DNA of 64,000 bases from JACRCT01 sp049841135 (GCA_049841135.1 JASGHK010000005.1:2790001-2854000), one strand, 5' to 3'. Positions 53,815 to 63,018 are shown, counted from the stretch's first letter. Numbers and translations: made by a program. Notes: generated from the letters alone by a model not told the origin.

Positions 53815-55986
53815 ATGCCGCGCCGAGCCGTCGCCGCCGCCCTCTGCCTCCTCGCGGCGGGCCCCGCCTACGCGGATCTCGCCGCCGACCGCGCCGCGCT
53901 GCAGGTCGCCCTGGACGACATCGTCAAACGCACCTCGCTCTCCTCCGCCCGGGTCGGCGTCGAGGTCGCCAGGCTCTCCGACGGCCAGGTCCTCTACGCC
54001 CGCAACGCCGACGACCTCTTGAACCCGGCCTCGAACGTCAAGCTCTTCACCACCGCCGCCGCGCTGGCGCGCCTGGGGCCGGGCTACCGCTTCGAGACGG
54101 AGATCCTCGTCGACCGCCAGCCCGACCAGAAGGGCAAGAACCCCACCCGGTTCCGCAGTGGCGACATCAAGGGCCCCCTCTACGTGCGCGGCAAGGGCGA
54201 CCCGTCGGTCACCACCGACCACCTGGCGGACCTCGTCAGCGACCTCTGGTACGCCGGCCTGCGCAGCGTCTCGGGCGACCTGGTCCTCGACGACACCGCC
54301 TTCGACGACGACCGCGTCGGCCCCGGCTTCGACCAGGAGAAGTCCGACAAGGGCTACCTGGCGCCGGTGGGCGCGCTCTCGCTGGAGAGCAACGTCATCA
54401 CCGTCCACATCGCGCCCGGCGACACCGAGGGCGCCAAGGCGCTCGTCGAGCTCGACCCGGACAGCGGCTTCTTCACCGTCGAGAACCGCACCGTCACCGT
54501 CAACGAGCGGGGCCTGCGCCGCCTCTACGTGACCAGCCTGCCGATGGGCGAGAAGCAGAAGGTCATCGTCGCCGGCCGCGTGCCGCTGGGCTCCCAGCCC
54601 ACCACCGCCTGGCGCAAGATCGACCACCCCACCTTCTTCTACGGACAGACGCTCAAGGCACTGCTCGAGAAGCGGGGCATCAAGGTCAAGGGCAAGGTGC
54701 GCCGCGGCGCGGTCCCCAAAGAGGCGCAGCCCTACCTGCTCCGCCAGAGCGAGACGCTCGACGTCATCCTCAAGCGGGTCAACAAGACCTCCTCGAACTT
54801 CATGGCCGAGATGCTGGTCAAGGCGCTCGGCGCGCAGGCCACCGGCCAGCCCGGGACGTGGGCGGACGGCATCGCCGCGATCGAAGAGTTCCTCTCGCGC
54901 GAGGTGGGCATCCCGCTGGGCACCTTCGTGATGAAGAACGGCTCCGGCCTCAACGACACCAACCGCTTCTCGGCCGCGCAGATCATCAAGCTCCTGCGCT
55001 ACATGCACGCGCACTTCCCGCTCTCGCCGGAGTTCCTCTCCTCGTTGCCCATCGCCGGCCGGGACGGCACCATCCACACGCGGATGGAGGGCACCGACGC
55101 CGCCGGCCGGCTGCGCGCCAAGACCGGGACGCTGGAGAACGTCTCCGCGCTCTCGGGCTACGTGGAGACCGTGAGCGGCGAGCCGGTGGTCTTCGCGCTG
55201 ATGGTCAACGACTTCCAGGGGCGGCTGGGGCCGGTCATCAACGGCATCGACGCGGTGGGCATCGCGGTCGCCGGCTTCGGACAACCCGGGGCGCCGGGCA
55301 AGGCCTACGCCGCGGCGTTCGGGCCGGCGCGGGTCGCGGGGCCGCTCGAGGAGCTCAAGGCGCGGCTGGCCACCTACGACACGATGGCCAAGGCGCGCGA
55401 CCCGCGGAACCTGACCTTCCTGCGCACCGCGCTGCGCGCCGAGAAGGACCCCGCGGTGCGCACCGCCATCGCCGAGGCCATGCTGCGGACCGCCCCGGAC
55501 GACATCGTGGGCGCGCGGCTGCTGCTCGACAACTTCGACCCGGGCCCGGACGTCTTCGGACGGCTTCGCCAGATCGGCAAGGAGCAGGGGACGGGCACGC
55601 CGGTCCTGGGCTCGCTCCTGCGGCTGGCAGGCGAGGGGAACAATGACGCGCTGGTGCGGCTCGTCGAGATCGCCTCGCTGGCCAAGGACGACGACGCGCT
55701 GCGCTCCGAGGTCGCCGACCCGCTGATCGAGGTCGCGCGCAACGCCTCCGACGAGCTGATCGTCGCGCTGCACTCGGCGCCGGAGGTGGCGGCGCAGGCG
55801 ACGCTGGACCTGCTCGCGAAGGGACTGGCCAAGGAGAAGACGGAGCATCCGTTCCCGGCGGCGCTGGCCAAGGCCGAGGGGGCCACCGACGCGGCACTGG
55901 CGCAGTTCGCCAAGGGGCTCGACGAAGGGCTGCAGGCGCGCCTCGCGGCCGAGAAGTCCCCGAAGGAAGAACCCGCGGTGCAGTGA
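53815..55986 (+). CDS. dacB: D-alanyl-D-alanine carboxypeptidase/endopeptidase (PBP4, peptidase S13) with helical C-terminal extension
   Basis: 723 residues, intact. A signal peptide (AVAAALCLLAAGPAYA) directs it to the periplasm, where PBP4 enzymes trim D-Ala and cut peptide cross-links in peptidoglycan. The active-site motifs are present in order: SNVK (Ser73, SxxK), SSN in KTSSNFMAEML near 325, and KTG in LRAKTGTLEN near 435. The S13 domain ends near 500. The last 220 residues are an added Ala/Leu-rich helical region (PRNLTFLRTALRAEKDP, DPLIEVARNASDEL) that resembles HEAT-like repeats and is not part of typical PBP4. ATG 53815 follows a good promoter. The downstream FG-GAP gene begins 23 bp later, so they may be co-transcribed. 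Confidence 0.9.
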   Translation: MPRRAVAAALCLLAAGPAYADLAADRAALQVALDDIVKRTSLSSARVGVEVARLSDGQVLYARNADDLLNPASNVKLFTTAAALARLGPGYRFETEILVDRQPDQKGKNPTRFRSGDIKGPLYVRGKGDPSVTTDHLADLVSDLWYAGLRSVSGDLVLDDTAFDDDRVGPGFDQEKSDKGYLAPVGALSLESNVITVHIAPGDTEGAKALVELDPDSGFFTVENRTVTVNERGLRRLYVTSLPMGEKQKVIVAGRVPLGSQPTTAWRKIDHPTFFYGQTLKALLEKRGIKVKGKVRRGAVPKEAQPYLLRQSETLDVILKRVNKTSSNFMAEMLVKALGAQATGQPGTWADGIAAIEEFLSREVGIPLGTFVMKNGSGLNDTNRFSAAQIIKLLRYMHAHFPLSPEFLSSLPIAGRDGTIHTRMEGTDAAGRLRAKTGTLENVSALSGYVETVSGEPVVFALMVNDFQGRLGPVINGIDAVGIAVAGFGQPGAPGKAYAAAFGPARVAGPLEELKARLATYDTMAKARDPRNLTFLRTALRAEKDPAVRTAIAEAMLRTAPDDIVGARLLLDNFDPGPDVFGRLRQIGKEQGTGTPVLGSLLRLAGEGNNDALVRLVEIASLAKDDDALRSEVADPLIEVARNASDELIVALHSAPEVAAQATLDLLAKGLAKEKTEHPFPAALAKAEGATDAALAQFAKGLDEGLQARLAAEKSPKEEPAVQ

Positions 55987-56009
55987 GCGTTGCGGCTAGG
56001 ATCGCGGCC

Positions 56010-57368
56010 ATGACGCGCGCTCCCACGCTCTTCCTCGCCCTCTTCGCCGCGCTCTCGTGCAGCGACGGCCGGACCAGGGAGCACACCGAGCCTGACCCGT
56101 ACTGCGGCGACGGCAAGAAGAACGCCGCCGAGAAGTGCGACGCCACCGACCTGGGCGGCGAGACCTGCGCGAGCCTGGGCTATCTCTCGGGCAGCCTGGT
56201 CTGCGCCGAGGACTGCACCTTCGACGCCATCGGCTGCTCGCGCACCTGCGGCAACGCCACCGTCGACCCCGGCGAGACCTGCGACGGCGCCAACCTCGAC
56301 GGCAAGGACTGCGCGAAGTGGGGCCGCACGAGCTGCGACGGAGGCTGCCGGCTCGTCCAGAGCTGCGTCGACGCGCCGCTGATCGAGGCGCAGCGGCAGA
56401 GCTTCCGCACGCAGCCGTATGCCCATCTGGCTCCGCGTGCGCGCGAGGGCGTGAAGAGCGTCGAGCTGTTCGTGGTGCAGCCCGGCGACGACCGGATCGA
56501 CCTGCAACGCTTCGACAAGGACAAGGGCTTCCTCGCCGACCGCGTCCTCGCCTTCGAGCCGGGGACGCTGGTGGCCTCGGCGACGCTCGTAGCCGACCTG
56601 ACCGGCGACGGCTCGGCGGACGTCGCGGTTGCTTCGGCTTCCGAGGTTCTGTTCAAGGTCGCCGGCGACAACGGCTTTGCCACAAAGACGGCGGCCGTCT
56701 CCTGTTCGGCCAATCCCCGAGCGACGAAGCTCGCCAGCGGCGAACTCGCGGTGCTCTGCAGCGACGGCGGTGCGAGCTGGCTCATCCCTTTCCGTTACGA
56801 CCAGGGCAGCTTCAACGCCGCCGCGCGAGTCGAGTTGGAGACGACCGACTTCGAGTCAGTGGCCGATCTCACCGGCGACGGGAGGGCCGACCTCCTCGTC
56901 CGCACGGCGGCCCACTCGATCAAGGTCCTCGAAGGCGACGGCTCGCTCGGGTTCGCCTTCGCCGGCAAGGAGTGGGCGACGGGTCTGGTCGCCGGCGCCT
57001 TCACGACGTTCGATGCCAACGGGGACGGCCGAACGGACGTCGTGGTCGAGGGCGGCACGTTGCTCGTCCAGCAAGCCGATCGGAGCTTCCAGGCTGCGAC
57101 CGTCGCTGGCGCCGGTGGCCTGCCCGTCGACCTCGATGGCGACGGACGCATCGATCTCCTCTCGGTCGAGCCGGGGACGATGAGGGCTTGGCGCAATTCG
57201 GGCGCGCTCGACTTCTCACGCCTCCAGGAGCTCGCGCTGGGGCTCGCCTCCGTGGCGTTGGTCTCGGTCGGCGACGTCCAGCTCGACGAGGACCTCGACG
57301 TCGTGGTCTCGGGAGCGACACCGGCGGGCCAGTTCCAGGTCGTCTGGTACCGCAATCCGTCGCGCTGA
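56010..57368 (+). CDS. Secreted FG-GAP/VCBS-like protein with Myxococcus-type Cys-rich repeats
   Basis: 452 residues. ATG 56010 is preferred because AGGA lies 8 nt upstream; an overlapping GTG at 55983 is the alternative. MTRAPTLFLALFAALSC is a signal peptide with a possible but non-ideal lipobox. The Cys-rich part has two units of the type CGNATVDPGETCDGANLDG and CGDGKKNAAEKCDATDLGG, like the Cys-rich repeats found in many myxobacterial surface proteins. The rest is a propeller of FG-GAP-like units with calcium loops: DLTGDGSADVAV, DLTGDGRADLLV, DANGDGRTDVVV, DLDGDGRIDLLS. It is likely an outer-surface or envelope adhesion or sensor protein. No catalytic site is seen. Confidence 0.82.
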   Translation: MTRAPTLFLALFAALSCSDGRTREHTEPDPYCGDGKKNAAEKCDATDLGGETCASLGYLSGSLVCAEDCTFDAIGCSRTCGNATVDPGETCDGANLDGKDCAKWGRTSCDGGCRLVQSCVDAPLIEAQRQSFRTQPYAHLAPRAREGVKSVELFVVQPGDDRIDLQRFDKDKGFLADRVLAFEPGTLVASATLVADLTGDGSADVAVASASEVLFKVAGDNGFATKTAAVSCSANPRATKLASGELAVLCSDGGASWLIPFRYDQGSFNAAARVELETTDFESVADLTGDGRADLLVRTAAHSIKVLEGDGSLGFAFAGKEWATGLVAGAFTTFDANGDGRTDVVVEGGTLLVQQADRSFQAATVAGAGGLPVDLDGDGRIDLLSVEPGTMRAWRNSGALDFSRLQELALGLASVALVSVGDVQLDEDLDVVVSGATPAGQFQVVWYRNPSR

Positions 57369-57516
57369 GGCCGCCTCCCAAGTCCCGAGATTCGAGGATT
57401 TGGCGCTCGGAAAACGCCAGTGATTTCGAGTGCTTTCGGACGCCGAGATCTGCCAGTCAATCTGTCGCTGGCGGGCTCGAGGTGTGGGCCGGTCGCTGCG
57501 GGACCTACGTGTAGGT

Positions 57517-57540
57517 GAAGTTTTCGACGTCGAAAACTTC
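57517..57540. terminator. 24-bp perfect palindrome between convergent genes
   Basis: The palindrome is GAAGTTTTCGAC followed by its exact complement. As RNA it would fold with a 10-bp stem and ACGT loop in either direction. It lies between the FG-GAP gene (ends 57368) and gluQ (ends 57558), so a bidirectional terminator is the simplest reading. A protein-binding site is the alternative. Confidence 0.55.
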
Positions 57541-57557
57541 TTCCACGTGTCGCACTG

Positions 57558-58547
57558 CTAGCCGAGCCGAGAGGCGTCGAACCCTGCCGGCGTGCGCGAG
57601 ATCTTCGCGAGGTCGAAGCCCCGCACCAGCTCGCGCGGCTCGATCTCCTTGGCGTCGGTCAGCCCGCAGGTCCGCGCCAGCTCCGCCACCAGTCGCTGCG
57701 GCTTCACGCCGTGCTCGCGCAGCCAAGCGAGGTTGATGTCGCCCTTGCGCTTGCTGAGCCGCTGCCCGTCCGCGCCGATCATCAACGGCACGTGGAAGTA
57801 GCGCGGCGCCGGGAGCCCGAGCGCCTCGAGGATCTGCAGCTGCCGCGGAGTGGAGGTGAGCAGGTCGTCGCCGCGCAGCACGTGCGTGATGCCCATCAGC
57901 GCGTCGTCCACTGAGACGGCGAGCTGGTAGGCGTGGATGCCGTCGGCGCGGCGCACCACGAAGTCGCCGACCGTCTCGGCGACGTCGAGCGTGACCCGGC
58001 CGTGAAGCCCGTCCTCGAACGTCATCGCCCCGGGCTTGGCCACGAAGCGCAGCGCGGCCTTCCGTCCCGTCGCGCGTTTGGGAGCGAGCCCCGCCGCGCC
58101 CAGCCGCAGGCAGGTGCCGGGGTAGCGCGGACCGTCGTCCTGAGGGCCGTGGGGCGCGCTCGCCGCCGCGGCGATCTCCTGACGGCTGCAGAAGCACTCG
58201 AAGATGCGGCCCTGCTCCGAGAGCCGCGCGAGCGCCGCCTCGTAGATGGCCTCGCGCCGCGTCTGCTCGTACGGCGCGCACGGCCCGCCGACGGGATCCG
58301 GGCCCTCGTCCCAGTCGAGGCCGAGCCACTTCAGATCGTCGAGCAGCGCTTCGACTCCGCCCTTCACGTTGCGCGCGCGGTCCAGGTCCTCGATGCGCAT
58401 GACGAAGGCGCCGCCAAGCGTGCGGATCTGCAGCCAGGCGAGCAGCGCGGTGCGCGCGTTGCCGACGTGCAGGGCACCGGTGGGGGACGGAGCGTAGCGG
58501 CCGCGGACCTTCCCGAGGCCGGCGTGGATGTCGAGGAGCCCTGCCAA
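57558..58547 (-). CDS. gluQ: Glutamyl-Q tRNA(Asp) synthetase
   Basis: 329 residues. GluQ attaches glutamate to the queuosine base of tRNA(Asp); it is a GluRS catalytic core without the anticodon-binding domain, which fits the short length. The HIGH-like motif is in PSPTGALHVGN (near residue 27) and the KMSKS-like motif is RLSKRKG. The zinc-binding pattern typical of GluQ is present: CFC followed by YPGTC. No ATG precedes the catalytic core. The TTG at 58545-58547, one nt after the stop of the PEGA gene, is the best start, implying translational coupling. It ends near a 24-bp palindromic terminator. Confidence 0.9.
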   Translation of the reverse strand: MAGLLDIHAGLGKVRGRYAPSPTGALHVGNARTALLAWLQIRTLGGAFVMRIEDLDRARNVKGGVEALLDDLKWLGLDWDEGPDPVGGPCAPYEQTRREAIYEAALARLSEQGRIFECFCSRQEIAAAASAPHGPQDDGPRYPGTCLRLGAAGLAPKRATGRKAALRFVAKPGAMTFEDGLHGRVTLDVAETVGDFVVRRADGIHAYQLAVSVDDALMGITHVLRGDDLLTSTPRQLQILEALGLPAPRYFHVPLMIGADGQRLSKRKGDINLAWLREHGVKPQRLVAELARTCGLTDAKEIEPRELVRGFDLAKISRTPAGFDASRLG

Positions 58548-58548
58548 G

Positions 58549-59770
58549 CTACTTGTCGCGGGGGCGCAGGTTCTTGATGTTCTTGTTCGGGTCCACCGGG
58601 CGTCGCGGGCCGCGGTCGTCGGCCCTGTCGAGACCCTTGTCGGCCTGCGCGTACGACACCTCGGTCTGCTCCACGCTGGCGAACGGCGGCGCCTCGGCCG
58701 AGAGCTTGGCGCCCATCTTCTCGGCGGCGCCTAGCTCCTCGGTGCGCCCGCCGATCTCGCCGGCGACCTTGAACAGCTCCATGCCCGCGGAGAGCATCTC
58801 GGTGTCGAAGGTCTTCTGCGGCAGGCGGGCGACGGCGTGCTTGGCGGGCGAGTAGAGGAACGTCTCGAGCACCAGGTCCTGGCCGCGGGCGAAGAAGGCG
58901 CCGAAGACGAGCAGGTCGGCGGCGGCGGTGGCGGCGGTGGCCTTGGCGTAGGCCAGCACCTTGTCGTCGAGCTTGTTGCCGATCATCGAGGCGATGAGCT
59001 GGGAGACCGGGGCGGTGCCGCCGAGCGTGGCGGAGACCTTCTCCTTGGCGCCGGAGGCAAGCGTGAGGGCGCCGCCGATGGGCTCGCTGGTGGGCATCAG
59101 CACGCGCCACAGGTGCTTGCCGGGCGGGATGTCCTTGATGTTGAGCGGGGTGCGGCCCATCTCCTGGCCGTCGAAGAAGACCATCGCGCCGGGCGGAGTG
59201 GACTCGACCCTGACCGTGGCCTTGCCGGCGTTCGTCACCTGCTCGCGCAGCTTGCGGCAGGTGGCGGTGAAGAGCGGGCTGGTGGCCTCGGCGGGGAAGG
59301 GGCGGGTGGGGGTGAGGCTGATGGCGTTGGAGAAGCTCCTTGGCGCCGCCGACGTCGTCGCCGGTCAGGTAGAGCACGATGCCCAGCGCGGCGTGGGCGT
59401 CGGAGAGCTCGGTGGGGTCGAGCAGGAGCGCGGCGCCGGCGTCGTAGCTGGTGATGGCCGCGCGCCAGGCGGAGGCGGCGGCGCCGTACTTGCGCTTCTT
59501 CTCGGCGGCCTGGGCGACATTGACGGCCTGGCGGGCGGACTCGAGCGCCTTGCTGGCGGTCTCGTTGGGCTCGATGGTGATCTCGAGGGGGGTGACGGTG
59601 CCGGTGTTCTTGAGCTCGCCGGTGAGGAGCATCGCGCCCTTGCTGCCGGCGCGGACCGGGACGTCTCCGGAGAGCGGGGCGAAGGGGGCGACGGCGACCT
59701 TGGGCCCGTCGGCGAAGGCGGAGGCCGGCAGGAGCAGGGCGCAGAGGAAGGGGGCGAGCAGGCGACGCAT
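58549..59770 (-). CDS. Secreted PEGA-domain protein, frameshifted
   Basis: About 407 residues. ATG 59770 has GGAGG 8 nt upstream and starts a signal peptide (LLAPFLCALLLPASAFA). The N-terminal half is beta-rich, then helical and TPR-like (AAEKKRKYGAAASAWRAAI). A PEGA domain follows (ATVRVESTPPGAMVFFDGQE, then GRTPLNIKDIPPGKH), a surface-associated beta module common in myxobacteria. The last 140 residues are low-complexity and charged. The frame slips by one base near 59335, between GDDVGGAKE and SNAISLTPTRPFPAE. It lies directly upstream of gluQ, with 1 nt between stop and start. Confidence 0.76.
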
Positions 59771-59898
59771 CGGAACGGCCTCCAGGAAGGCCACCATTTA
59801 TGAGCGAGGAGGGCCCACGCCGCAAGCGGCGCAGTGACCGGGAAGTGTCGAGCCGGGAGGCCAGAGCGAGAAGTCGGCCACGCAGGGGAAGCTCCTTT

Positions 59899-59993
59899 CA
59901 CCCCGAGCTCGTCGAGGGGCGAGAGCTCGGTCTGAGTGGACTGACGCAAACGACCCAAAGATTGAAGGCTGGCCCCTCGACAAGCTCGGGGTG
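59899..59993. repeat. Two inverted copies of the short palindromic repeat (copies 3 and 4)
   Basis: caccccgagctcgtcgaggg (from 59899) and its near reverse complement cccctcgacaagctcggggt (from 59973) lie about 50 bp apart and could form a long hairpin. They match copy 2 at 4061 and more loosely copy 1 at 3330. They occupy the gap between the M50 gene's end and the PEGA gene. Confidence 0.55.
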
Positions 59994-60016
59994 TTGGTTG
60001 GCTCGGGGTGTTGGTT
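59984..60016. repeat. Two-copy tandem duplication at the end of the M50 gene
   Basis: GCTCGGGGTGTTGGTTG is followed at once by GCTCGGGGTGTTGGTT. The second copy reaches the stop codon of the protease gene (60015-60017). It overlaps palindromic copy 4 and is probably a slippage product. Confidence 0.6.
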
Positions 60017-61391
60017 ACGCCTTGGGCACACCGCCGAGCAGCCGCTCGAGCTCCGGGTCGCCCTGCAGAGAAGCGAGGTCCGGATCGCTGCGCAAGCGTC
60101 CGAGCTCATCGAACCCGGCCTTGAGCGCGCGCTCGATCCAAGCAAAAGCGTCCGTGCGGTTGCCGGCCCGTGCGTGGGAGCAAGCCGCATTGAACGCGTC
60201 GCCGGGAGCGCCGCCCATCTCGAACGCGGCTGAATAGCGCCGGGCCGCGTCGCGGAACCCGCCCTGCGCGAAGGCGATCTCCCCGAAGGCCGACTCCTTG
60301 GCCGCGGGTCGGCTCCAGCCGAAGCGATCGACGACGGTGAGCGCCTCGGGGATCTGCCCGGAGGCAGCGAGGACGCGAGCCGCGAGCGAGGCGGCGGTAT
60401 CCGAAGGCTCGACCTCGACTGCGCGCAGCGCGTGCGGCACGGCCGCCTTGGCCTCGCCGAGGTTGTCGAGGACCATGGCCCAGGTGAGGGCGCGGGCGGC
60501 CTCCGGCGGCTCGCTGCGCTCGAGCTGGTTGAGCGCGTCGCGGAACTGGCCGCGCGCCATGGCGACCCAGGCGAGGAGGTCGCGGGCGCGGTTGCGATCG
60601 TCGGGGTTGGGCGAGCCGTTGAGCACGGCCTCGCCGAAGCGGTAGGCGGCGGCTTCGTCGCCCTGGCGCAGGTGGTCCCAGCCCATCTGCATCGCGTCGG
60701 TCGCCGTGACGCGCTTCGCGTCGGGAGGAGGCTGCTGGCCCAGGGCCCACCATGCCCGCAGGTTCTGGAAGGCGAACATGCCGAAGAGCATGGCTGGATA
60801 GAGCAGGCCCGGGCCGACGTACTTGGAGCCCAAGCCGGACAGGAAGGCCACTCCGGCACCGAACAAGCCGCCGAACAGCAGGGTCGCGCGTTGCCGTGTG
60901 GGACCGAGCACGCCCATCAGCACGTGTCCGCCGTCGAGGGGGAGGACCGGGAAGAGGTTCACGATTCCCCAGATGAAGTTGATCCCCTCGAGCTGGACGA
61001 CGACGGCCTGGCCCAGGGCGCTGGTCGGCGGGCTGAGGTGCGAAAAGAGCACGACCAGCCCGCCAGCCACGAAGCCGGCGAAGGGGCCCGCCAGAGACAT
61101 CGCGATGCCGCCGAGGCGGGACAGACCCTTCTCAGGGATGGTCAAGCCGCCCATGGAGTAGAGGCGGATGGTGGAGCGGGTCCCCAGGGCGAGCGCGGCC
61201 AGCGCGTGGCCCAGCTCGTGGACGAGGATGGAGACGAAGACGGCCGCGACCCAGGTCGCCGCCTTGAGGTTAAAGCCGCCCCACAAGCCGAAGAGCGCGG
61301 TGACGAACCAGAAGCTGGGTTCGACCACCACCGGGATGGGCCCGAGGCGGAAGTGAAGCGAGCCGGGTGTGCGTTGTCGTTCGTCAGCCAT
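60015..61391 (-). CDS. M50 site-2-type membrane metalloprotease with C-terminal TPRs
   Basis: 458 residues, intact. It is an intramembrane zinc protease of the SpoIVFB-like/M50 kind. HELGH lies at residues 58-62 inside the helix VFVSILVHELGHALAALAL. The second conserved site NLFPVLPLDGGH is near 145-156 and supplies the third zinc ligand, Asp153. About six hydrophobic helices span the first 220 residues. The C-terminal half (from about 235) is a TPR array, as in some PDZ-less M50 proteases that sense partners through added domains. Substrates may include anti-sigma factors, but no link to the anti-sigma factor at 26.5 kb is shown. Start ATG 61391. Confidence 0.9.
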   Translation of the reverse strand: MADERQRTPGSLHFRLGPIPVVVEPSFWFVTALFGLWGGFNLKAATWVAAVFVSILVHELGHALAALALGTRSTIRLYSMGGLTIPEKGLSRLGGIAMSLAGPFAGFVAGGLVVLFSHLSPPTSALGQAVVVQLEGINFIWGIVNLFPVLPLDGGHVLMGVLGPTRQRATLLFGGLFGAGVAFLSGLGSKYVGPGLLYPAMLFGMFAFQNLRAWWALGQQPPPDAKRVTATDAMQMGWDHLRQGDEAAAYRFGEAVLNGSPNPDDRNRARDLLAWVAMARGQFRDALNQLERSEPPEAARALTWAMVLDNLGEAKAAVPHALRAVEVEPSDTAASLAARVLAASGQIPEALTVVDRFGWSRPAAKESAFGEIAFAQGGFRDAARRYSAAFEMGGAPGDAFNAACSHARAGNRTDAFAWIERALKAGFDELGRLRSDPDLASLQGDPELERLLGGVPKA

Positions 61392-61460
61392 CTCGGGGCG
61401 GAACGTACTCGCGGCCCCGAGCGGAGTCGAGCAAAGTTGAGGCGGTCGACTGAGGTTCTG

Positions 61461-61907
61461 TCAGCGACGGGCGCGGGTTTTCGACTTGGCCTTGACGGTG
61501 GCGACGGCCTCGGCCAAGTCGGTGGTGCCTTGTCCAGCCCCAGCCCCGGTGCGGACGCGGTTCTCGCGGCGCTCCTGGTCTTCCTTGCACTCGATGCACT
61601 GGCTGGTGACCGGGCGGACCTCGAGGCGCTTGGCCTCGATGGGCTGGCCGCAGTCCTCGCAGATGCCGAAGGTGCCCTGGTCGATGCGCTCCAGGGCCTC
61701 CTTGATCTTGCTGATGAGCTTGCGGTCGCGGTCGCGCAGGCGCAGGTCGAAGCCGCGGTCGGACTCCGCAGTGGCGCGGTCGTTGGGGTCCGCGTGCGAC
61801 TGGGTGTCCTCTTCGAGGGTCCCGACCGTGCCCTCGTTGTGGGTGAGCAGCACGCTGAGCTGCTCGGTGAGGACGGCCTGGTAGCGCTTCATCTTCTGCT
61901 TGTTCAT
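61461..61907 (-). CDS. DksA/TraR-family C4 zinc-finger protein
   Basis: 148 residues. ATG 61907 follows GGGGAG by 6 nt. The N-terminal coiled-coil (KQKMKRYQAVLTEQLSVLL) carries an acidic tip region with DPNDRATAESDRG, and the C-terminal zinc finger is CEDCG...CIEC, the C4 type of DksA/TraR proteins. These bind the RNA polymerase secondary channel and adjust transcription under stress. A basic tail (AVATVKAKSKTRARR) follows, beyond the usual DksA end. It diverges from the porin-like gene at 62118. Confidence 0.87.
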   Translation of the reverse strand: MNKQKMKRYQAVLTEQLSVLLTHNEGTVGTLEEDTQSHADPNDRATAESDRGFDLRLRDRDRKLISKIKEALERIDQGTFGICEDCGQPIEAKRLEVRPVTSQCIECKEDQERRENRVRTGAGAGQGTTDLAEAVATVKAKSKTRARR

Positions 61908-62117
61908 CGCCGACTCCCCGCGTTCCTGAAGAGCACCAACGACGACGACGCGCGCGATCGTAGCCCAGCGCTTCAATGTCGTTCAACGGGCCCCCTGAAC
62001 CGGGCGGGCCGGGAAGCGGTTGACAACTTCGCCGGTTTCTAGGTCCGCCGCCGTTTGGCGGCTAAGCTTGGGCCCACTTCGCTCCCGGCCGTTCGGAGGT
62101 CTATCCTGCCTCGCCTT

Positions 62118-63002
62118 ATGCGTTCCCTGACGCCGACGCTCGCTGCCGCCGTGGTCTTCGCCCTCGCCCTGACGCCCCGCTCGGCGCGCGCGGCCATCGA
62201 GACGCTGCCCACGCTGCGTGACGTGACCTCCATCCGCGCCATGGGCAAGGCGGGAGCGTCCATCGGCTATGCCGCCGACACCGACGCCATCCACGCCAAC
62301 CCCGCGGGCATCGCCGCCACGCCGAGCTTCAACCTCATGCTGGGCGGCATCATCGGCATCCCCAGCCGGCACTACGTGCTGACCGCCGAGGGCATCGACT
62401 CGAAGATCAACGAGGACATGACCATCCCGGTGTCCGGCGGGCTCAGCTACCAGTACTACGTCAGCGGCGAGGGGTTCGACGGGCGCAAGGGGCACGTCCT
62501 CTCGCTGTCGCTCGCGGTGCCCATGTACGCGAAGTACGCGTTCGTCGGCATCACCGGGCGGTACCTGAAGTTGGGCGGCAACGTGGTGAGCAACGCCATC
62601 ACCATGGACGCCGGGTTCTTCTTCCGGCCGGTGGAGATGATGGGAATCGGCCTGGTCGGCTACAACCTCATCGACGTGCGCAGTGCAGAGGCGCGGCGAG
62701 GGTGGGGGATGGGGCTGAGCTTCGGCAGCGAGAAGCAGTTCCACGTCGACATCGACGCGCGGCTGGACGCGGACGGGACCGACACCTACCGGCCCACCTT
62801 CACCATCGGCGGCGAGTACCTGTTCGCGAACCTCGTGGCGCCGCGTATCGGCTACAGCGAGGACATGCTGCGCAAGGCGCACCTGGCCTGCGCGGGCGTG
62901 TCGCTGTTCTACGAGGGCTGGGCGTTCGAGGCGGCCTTGCGGTACGCGGTGACCGGCAAGGAGATCACCTTCGCCATCGGGTTGCGGATGGTGGAGTTTT
63001 AG
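62118..63002 (+). CDS. PorV/FadL-like outer-membrane protein
   Basis: 294 residues. ATG 62118 starts a signal peptide (LTPTLAAAVVFALALTPRSARA). The mature start GKAGASIGYAADTDAIHANP, followed by AGIA, matches the GGAxxAxADDxxAxxxNPAG hallmark of PorV/FadL-like outer-membrane barrels. Amphipathic strands follow, ending in ITFAIGLRMVEF with a terminal aromatic residue, the usual outer-membrane signal. Its cargo is unknown. A TTGACA at 62020-62025 may be a -35 element, but a suitable -10 is not evident. Confidence 0.8.
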   Translation: MRSLTPTLAAAVVFALALTPRSARAAIETLPTLRDVTSIRAMGKAGASIGYAADTDAIHANPAGIAATPSFNLMLGGIIGIPSRHYVLTAEGIDSKINEDMTIPVSGGLSYQYYVSGEGFDGRKGHVLSLSLAVPMYAKYAFVGITGRYLKLGGNVVSNAITMDAGFFFRPVEMMGIGLVGYNLIDVRSAEARRGWGMGLSFGSEKQFHVDIDARLDADGTDTYRPTFTIGGEYLFANLVAPRIGYSEDMLRKAHLACAGVSLFYEGWAFEAALRYAVTGKEITFAIGLRMVEF

Positions 63003-63018
63003 TCCGCGGTCCTTCGAC

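Noticed and set aside
59984..60016. Start of a CRISPR or longer tandem array
   Set aside because: Only two copies, directly abutting with no spacers.
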